Source of the DNA: Cucumis sativus
Lineage: Eukaryota > Streptophyta > Magnoliopsida > Cucurbitales > Cucurbitaceae
Assembly: GCF_000004075.3 (NCBI RefSeq)
Contig: NC_026661.2
Span: 4,920,058-4,984,057 of the forward strand
Length of the DNA: 64,000 nucleotides
Direction: 5' to 3'
This document shows, one piece after another, positions 58,196 to 64,000 of the stretch; position 1 is the stretch's first letter, and every line of letters starts with the position of its first letter. Position numbers and translations under genes: made by a program. Below the pieces are notes generated by a model that was given only the letters and a program-made list of their open reading frames with translations, searched no databases and was not told where the DNA came from.

Positions 58196-60637
58196 TCAGC
58201 ATCCAAAGTCATATGGAACAAGTCCTTGCAACTCCGGGCCACTCAGCTTGTTGTTTACATAGCTGCAGTAAAGAAAAGTACAGTTAACTGATCGATCAAG
58301 GTCAGTTGGGCGTGTATTATGAGATTCCAGGTTGATTGATTATGGTGACAAGCAAGAAAAAAAGGGAAGTAGTGGCTAGAAATTTTCAACTAAAACAAAC
58401 ATTTAAAAAGGCGATCAAGAATAATGACTATGACCAATGTAACATGGATACTCATAGGAGACATTTCAAATACTCCAACAGATACTTGTTATCACAATAG
58501 ACACGAGTAAGGTACTAATTACACAAACTCAGGAGTTCAAAACTTGGCATGTGTTAAATATTTGTAGGACAAAATGATAATAGTACTTTGTGAAAGTTAA
58601 TTAAGGGATACATGGGAAAGAATCGTAGAAGGGCATAGTGATAATATGCTAGGGTGTTTTCAATATAAATAGAGGGTGTTAGGGACCTTATGGGTGTGAA
58701 TCATATTAGAGAGTTTCCATTGAGGGACTTTAGGAGAGAGCTAACCCTCTTAAAGGGCTATTGCTATATTGTAACTTCTCTTGATATTGCAATACATAAT
58801 TGTGTTTGTGTTTTCTGTATCTAGATACCTAACCTACTCTAAATAAATAACAACATTTGTGAGTAATATGTGTCCGACCAGTGCTTCAAGTATTTAAGTT
58901 CACAAATTATGCCAGAAAAGAATTTGACATTCTTACACATAGGTAAATTAGTACAAATCTGAATATGCATATAATATATAAAAACAAATGACATCAATGA
59001 TCTTAGTTACGAAGTAGTTTATTTCATATAGTGTGTTCAGAGCAAAACACAAATCAAAAGAGACTCACCTTTCCATTGAGAAAGTAGCGAAGGGGCCATC
59101 AACTGGAATTGTTCCACAGAGATCATTGTTTGAGACATCACTTCAGGAAAAGTTAAGAGAAAACGTTAGTTTTCCATAAAATGAAGAGAGAGGGCAATAC
59201 AAGAGAAAGCAAAGCAGCTGTTTCTAAACCAAACATACAAAATTTTGAGTTTAGAGAGTGATGCAAGCTCCCTTGGGATCGATCCTGTTAACTTGTTGTT
59301 GTTCATCCGTCTGTTTACACAAACTGAACCCGATTAGATACATAGTTCAGAAAGTTGAGCAAAACTTCTCCTCAACAATGTTAAAATTTCTTACAGAAAT
59401 CTGAGTGACTCGAGCTTGGCAAAAGATTTCGGAATTTTTCCTTCAAATTTGTTCTCATACAAATCCATGCTTACGAGGTTTTTTAAATTACCAAGCTCTG
59501 TAGGAATTTTCCCACTTAACCCATTCCTGTAGAGTTCCCTGCAGGGCATGAAAAACAAAGACAAAAGTTAGTAGTGCTGCTAAGTATACCAAAACCATTG
59601 ACTTGCCATAAAGAAGCTAAGATCTCAAGCTAATTAACCCAATTTAGTTCGTTGATTGGGAAACAAATGAAAGAGGAACTCTTAAGCAAATCAGAGGGTT
59701 TTCTGTTCTTTAAGCCATAGAATGTCTAACTTATAAAGGATTCAATACCTTATCATACATAAGTTGAAGTGAATGAAAAAATAAGTACAACAAAAACTGT
59801 AATTTTCTTTTTTTTCTTTTGGATGAAATTCTCAGAGAAACAACCCCATAACCTGTCTAGCTATGCAATCCAGCACATATTAGACCCATCGTGTTCAAGA
59901 AATCCTAACATGTTCACAGATCTTACCATAGAACCCAAATATTATACTTTTTCTGTTAGTTTCTTCAGTTTACGTGCATCTCAAATTTTTATAGGGGTGA
60001 TAACAAGTCAGCTCACAAAGAAATTTTATGAGATATCAAAAATGGCAGAGCTCAAATAAAAGAAATATATAAATATATAAATAATTCTCAAAATGATAAT
60101 GACATAGAGCAGTACAGATATTGGAGGTGTTGGAGGTCGCCAATTTCAGGCCCCAAAGTCCCAGAAATGTTTGAATTTCCCAAATCCCTGGAAACGTAGA
60201 GAAAAACATGTTCAATTTCAACAAAGTTCCATGTTACAGGAAATCATAAAAAAACCCATAAGCAAACACAAAAGAAAAAGAAAAATCGAATGGGAAGAAT
60301 CTCACAAGCGGATCACATGGTTATCAGAATCACAGGTAACATGAAACCAAGTGCAAGGATTAACCAGCGTAGGGTCCCAACTCTGCAGCACATTGGTGGG
60401 ATCAGACAGTCTTCTCCTCAAAGCATGCAAAGCATTTCCTGAAACCAGAAGATCAACCAAAACATGAACAAGAAAAAGAACTCAAGGAGGGAGGAGGGGA
60501 AGCCCATAGTGGCAAAAATCAAACAGTTCACAGCCATTCAATTAGATTCAAACTTTACCTTCAGAATTAGTGGAAATTACAGGCGAAAGAGAGAGACCCA
60601 GAAGGAGAAAAAGAAGGAAAAGAGGAAAGGAAGCCAT
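58196..60637 (-). CDS. Small secreted leucine-rich repeat protein
   Basis: Seven coding exons on the minus strand (60637-60559, 60438-60306, 60187-60116, 59538-59395, 59310-59239, 59140-59069, 58262-58196) join to 639 nt, 212 residues, all GT-AG and in phase. Residues 1-23 are a hydrophobic signal peptide. An LRRNT domain follows, with [10 protein letters not shown] at 53-62. Five 24-residue repeats of type LxxLxLxxNxLxGxIPxxLGxL span about 71-190, ending in a short tail with Cys as the last residue. There is no transmembrane segment or kinase. The family (Arabidopsis At5g21090 and At3g43740, pepper CaLRR1, rice OsLRR1; about 218 residues) resembles the ectodomain of SERK co-receptors and has been linked to defence. 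Repeat exons are 72 or 144 nt long, one or two repeat units each. Acceptor TGAAG before exon 6 is slightly unusual. Intron 6 holds an LTR-like insert. Confidence 0.93.
58552..58852 (+). mobile_element. Solo-LTR-like insert in LRR gene intron 6
   Basis: A block of about 300 bp begins TGTTA and ends TAACA. It holds an AATATAAATAG promoter-like motif in the middle and GCAATACATAATTG, a poly(A)-like signal, near its right end. This is the plan of a Copia-type LTR reading on the plus strand, against the host gene. No partner LTR, primer site or clean target duplication was seen. Confidence 0.35.
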
Positions 60638-63600
60638 AAAGAGAGAGAAGAAAGCAAAAAACAGAGAAATAAAGGAAAACCCCAGAAGAGAAATAGAGGT
60701 AAAAACGATGAAAAGAGAAAAGAAAAAGAGTAGACAGTGGGAATTGAAGAGGAATCTGACTCAAAGAGATCGATCAGTCAAGTCAAAAGAAAAGAAAAGA
60801 AGGAAAAATAGAGAAATCAGAAAGAAGGAAAGAAAAAAACTTTTTAAGAGCAGAACAGATTACAAAACAGAGAGCAATGTGGGTGTTGGGTTTTGATTGG
60901 TGGGTTAGTGAGAAACAGCTCCGCCGCGTGAATGGTGGTGGTGGGGAGGCGGTGGGTACCCACCACCGTTAACATAACTAACAAAAATAGCTTTCTTGTT
61001 TGCCCGGAACCGGTGAACTTAGAGAACACACTGAGAACTGAGAAGAGAGGGTTTTGGACAGTCAAGTTTTTGCCTCAGAAGTGGGACCCAAACGTGGAAT
61101 GACTAATCATTTTCTTATATATATATTTAATCATTTTTTAAAATATAATTATTACATTTTCAAAATTAATTAAAATATTTATAAAACATACTAAAACTTT
61201 ATATTATATTGTAAATGCTTTTATCAACTTTGCCATTTTTACAAAATTTTCATATAATCATTCATATTTGGTTAAATGAGTTGATGGTTTGAGTATGGAA
61301 GATGTGGATAGTACATCTCTTACCTCTTTTGTATATGTTTGTATGTTATGCAAAGTTCAAGCATGTTTATGTTTGTTTGAGTTTCTAGAAAAATAAAAAT
61401 TCTCAACTTATAACAATTTGATACTATTGATGCAAAGTTTTGGATATGAAAAAGGATAGTACGAAGGTTCATGTTAAGCTCTATACATCTCTCTCGTTAC
61501 TTATATAAAGAAGAACAAAAAATTGTCACATGATAGGTTTCAATTGAACATTTTGGTAGATGTGCATGGGTATTTTTCTATGAAAATGGTGTATCTAAAC
61601 TTTCACGTGACAGTAATGATAAATTTGTAATTTGGGGAAGAGATAACCTATAGATTAAAAAAAAGTTCTACACCGTTAAAGTTAGAGATGGATAACGGTA
61701 GATTGGAGAAGAATTAATTAAGCTAAAAGTTCAAGATAAAAATTAAGATCAAGTTACCTCATGTGAAGTTATATGGATAAATGGATTTTACGAAAGAATT
61801 AGATTGAGAAAACGTTCAACTTGGTTTTGATTTTCCTTCATTTTGGAATAGAAAAGTAGAATGTTGTCTTTCTCACATATCAACTTAACCGTTGATACCA
61901 AACTTCAAATGAAAAAAAACACAATGAAAATGACAATAGTAGTTACTTTATAATTTGGAGAAGAGGAAAATCTACACGAAAAAAATCTAGAGATGAAAAA
62001 CGATAGATTGTAGAAACAGTCGTTACGAGGCTATAATAATGTATTTATAGGAAGAACGGAGAATGATTTTGTATAGGGTAATAGACCATAATTCAAGTAA
62101 ACCTAATCAATTAATAGACTCCGTTACGAGCATACTCTAAAATATCGATTCAATTATGAAACTTTCTGTATTGGTCATTAATGAGTTCAATCCATTCTAA
62201 TATCCAATATTTCCAATCTCACTTGCATGCATGCAATCAACTAATTAGACACAGCAACATTACAATCACATCTATTTCCCATTCTCATAACAAAAAAAAA
62301 AAAATGATCACTCTTGTATAGGCATAGATTTGATTATGATTCAAAAGCTCAAATGAATCCAACAAAAACTCACCCCTCTGATCTCTCGAGTAAAGACTAA
62401 GCTTAATTACATGCAATTAATAATCAATGACAGTAGACTAAATGAACAAACACACAGTAGAGAAATTTGCAATGCAATAATCGTAAATTTATGAAGTAAT
62501 AGAAAAGAAGCATGATTCTTAGAAGCCATCATAGAGAACAAACGTTGAACAATTTAGCCATAAAGAACCCTATGTGTTAGAAGCCAATAAACAGACACAG
62601 CTCCCCCTTTCCTAATCCCCTTGATATTGTAAACCCTAATCAGGAACAAATAATGGACCAATTTTGCATCATTCTTCTCCAATTAGTCCTTGCTCCTTCA
62701 GTTGTTTTTGAAAACCACTTTTCAAGAAATAATCCTAATTAATTTAATCCTAATTTTGGAGAAGAGAATATGGTTTAAAAAGATTTTTATGGCAATTGGA
62801 TTATTCTTGAAAATGAAGTAAGGGGAGGATGAATTAAGGTCATGGACGTGACCTTAGAGTGCTTAAATGCCTTTCTACGTGCCATTTTGAATGTCATAAT
62901 TAAGGGATAATAATGTCTTCAAGAATCAATTCTTAATTACTATCTTTTTATCTTCCATACTAACGTCATAATAAGTAGCATAACTTTTCTTTCTTCCTCC
63001 TTACCTCACAACAATAAGCATAATTTAAATAGCATATAGTTAAAATGAACATAACTTAACTAACATAATGTTTGTACTATCAACTTTGAAATTAGATTTT
63101 AAATTTTTTTTATTATGTTAAAAGAAAACTTAATCGAAATACAAATATAATAGTAATTACGAGATTGAACGAATTTAAAAGCATTAATGTAAATATAGTA
63201 GTGATTAGGAGATTGAAAATCAATACAATTTTTCGAAAGTAGAAGCTAAAATCGAACCAATTCAAAAGCATATGTCTCGAAACAACGTTTTATTCATCAT
63301 ATAAAATAACACAAATAACCTTCATATAAAGAAAACAAAGGGTTTTTTTCTTCTTCTTTTGGTGACACAAACAAGAAGAATAAACAAAACCCCAATTTAA
63401 CACATTTATATTATAAAGGCATCCAAAGAATTAGATGACATTAAATCAAAGTTTTAAAGCCACACATTACAAGAACCCATTCCCATCCCCTTTTTTGAAA
63501 ATTTTCTTCCCCTCTTCTATAAACCCTTTTTCTTTATATATATATATATATAAACTTTATTTATTTTTATTTAATTATTTGCTTTTAAAAGAAAAATGAA

Positions 63601-63664
63601 ATGATTTTCATTGGATTTGGGCAAAAGATTATTATTCTAATGATAGGGACAGAAGAGGAGTAGA
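60638..63664. other. Intergenic region after the LRR gene
   Basis: A 3-kb spacer. The left 450 bp is the purine-rich (plus strand) 5' region of the LRR gene, including a GC-rich patch at 60910-60970. The rest is AT-rich with no supported feature, apart from a TA run at 63535-63552 that could serve as the TATA region of the putative next gene. Confidence 0.6.
63535..63552. repeat. (TA)n microsatellite
   Basis: Uninterrupted TA run of about 18 bases, 110 bp before the ATG of the putative gene at the window edge. Confidence 0.9.
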
Positions 63665-63858
63665 ATGAAGAAGTACTACTCAGGTGTCCTTCAACAATAC
63701 ATTTCTCATAAACCCTATAAATTGGAATTTTGCATTAAGAAACTTCTCAGACTTTTTTCTTTGCTCCTTTTCATAATTTTCCTTCAAAATTATTTGGTTG
63801 ATTATAATTACATGGGAAGAACTCGTATGCCTCTGCAAGCAAATCCACTCTTTCTTAG
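63665..63858 (+). CDS. Possible first exon of a membrane protein, cut by window end
   Basis: An ATG opens a frame that stays open to a good donor, CTTAG followed by GTAAAT, ending in phase 2. If unspliced the frame stops one codon later, which favours splicing. It encodes about 64 residues: a basic N-terminus, a hydrophobic stretch at about 27-45 (LLRLFSLLLFIIFLQNYLV) that could be a signal anchor, then a polar segment with MGRTRMPLQANPLFLR. Type II membrane enzymes such as Golgi glycosyltransferases begin this way, but I do not recognise the family. The second exon would lie beyond the window. Confidence 0.35.
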
Positions 63859-64000
63859 GTAAATTCATCTTTCCCCTTTTTCATGGTTTGATTCCCATAT
63901 TCTTAAAAGTCCGTTTGAATTGACTTCCTAATTGTTTAAACATGTCCTTTGTTATGTTTAAACATGCTTGTGTTTGTATATGATATTAGTTAAAATAGAT

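Noticed and set aside
60570-60896. Long Lys/Arg/Glu-rich plus-strand frame
   Set aside because: It is the complement of the CT-rich 5' leader and first exon of the LRR gene. Composition alone explains the open frame.

Overview
This window is nuclear DNA from a flowering plant. The non-coding DNA is very AT-rich and full of AT microsatellites. Genes carry GT-AG introns, ribosomal S29 is nuclear, and a plastid Clp subunit has its own transit peptide. The protein sequences read as eudicot. Decayed LINE tails in the introns, and several repeats that I recall from Cucumis and related cucurbit genomes, point to a cucurbit. That family placement is inference, because no search was run.

Layout. One tRNA-Ile(AAU) gene lies at the left edge, followed by nearly 9 kb with no supported gene. 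Two minus-strand genes follow: a ZFPL1-type RING membrane protein of the Golgi (9217-15117, 9 coding exons) and the plastid Clp core subunit ClpR1 (16885-20892, 9 coding exons). A divergent 3.4 kb gap leads to an intronless C2H2 zinc-finger repressor of the ZAT10/AZF type (24312-25073, plus). A 6.4 kb desert separates it from the convergent QWRF-domain gene (31441-42534, minus, 6 coding exons). Two QWRF introns of about 4 kb each are packed with retroelement debris. After another 9 kb of AT-rich DNA come ribosomal protein S29 (51657-52673, minus, 3 coding exons), a polyamine/amino-acid permease of the PUT family (54560-56792, plus, 2 exons) and a small secreted leucine-rich-repeat protein (58196-60637, minus, 7 coding exons). 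A possible first exon of a further gene runs toward the right edge (63665-63858).

Every spliced model below was built by hand. Reading phase was carried through each GT/AG junction, and each model ends at an in-frame stop with total coding length divisible by three.

The genes do not form one pathway. They are a typical plant mixture of housekeeping functions (translation, plastid proteolysis, Golgi integrity, microtubules) and stress-related ones (zinc-finger repressor, polyamine uptake, LRR protein). The neighbourhood zinc finger - QWRF - polyamine transporter looks like a conserved block also found on Arabidopsis chromosome 3, with ClpR1 and another QWRF gene close together on chromosome 1.

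I found no convincing new multi-gene system. The most interesting leads are non-coding or structural: a Cassandra-like retroelement carrying a 5S-rRNA-like segment inside the ZFPL1 intron, a dense cluster of ACGT (G-box/ABRE-type) sites with no obvious gene, an orphan cluster of TGGGCC sites, an exon-like GC island downstream of QWRF, and a 190-bp duplication inside the S29 intron.
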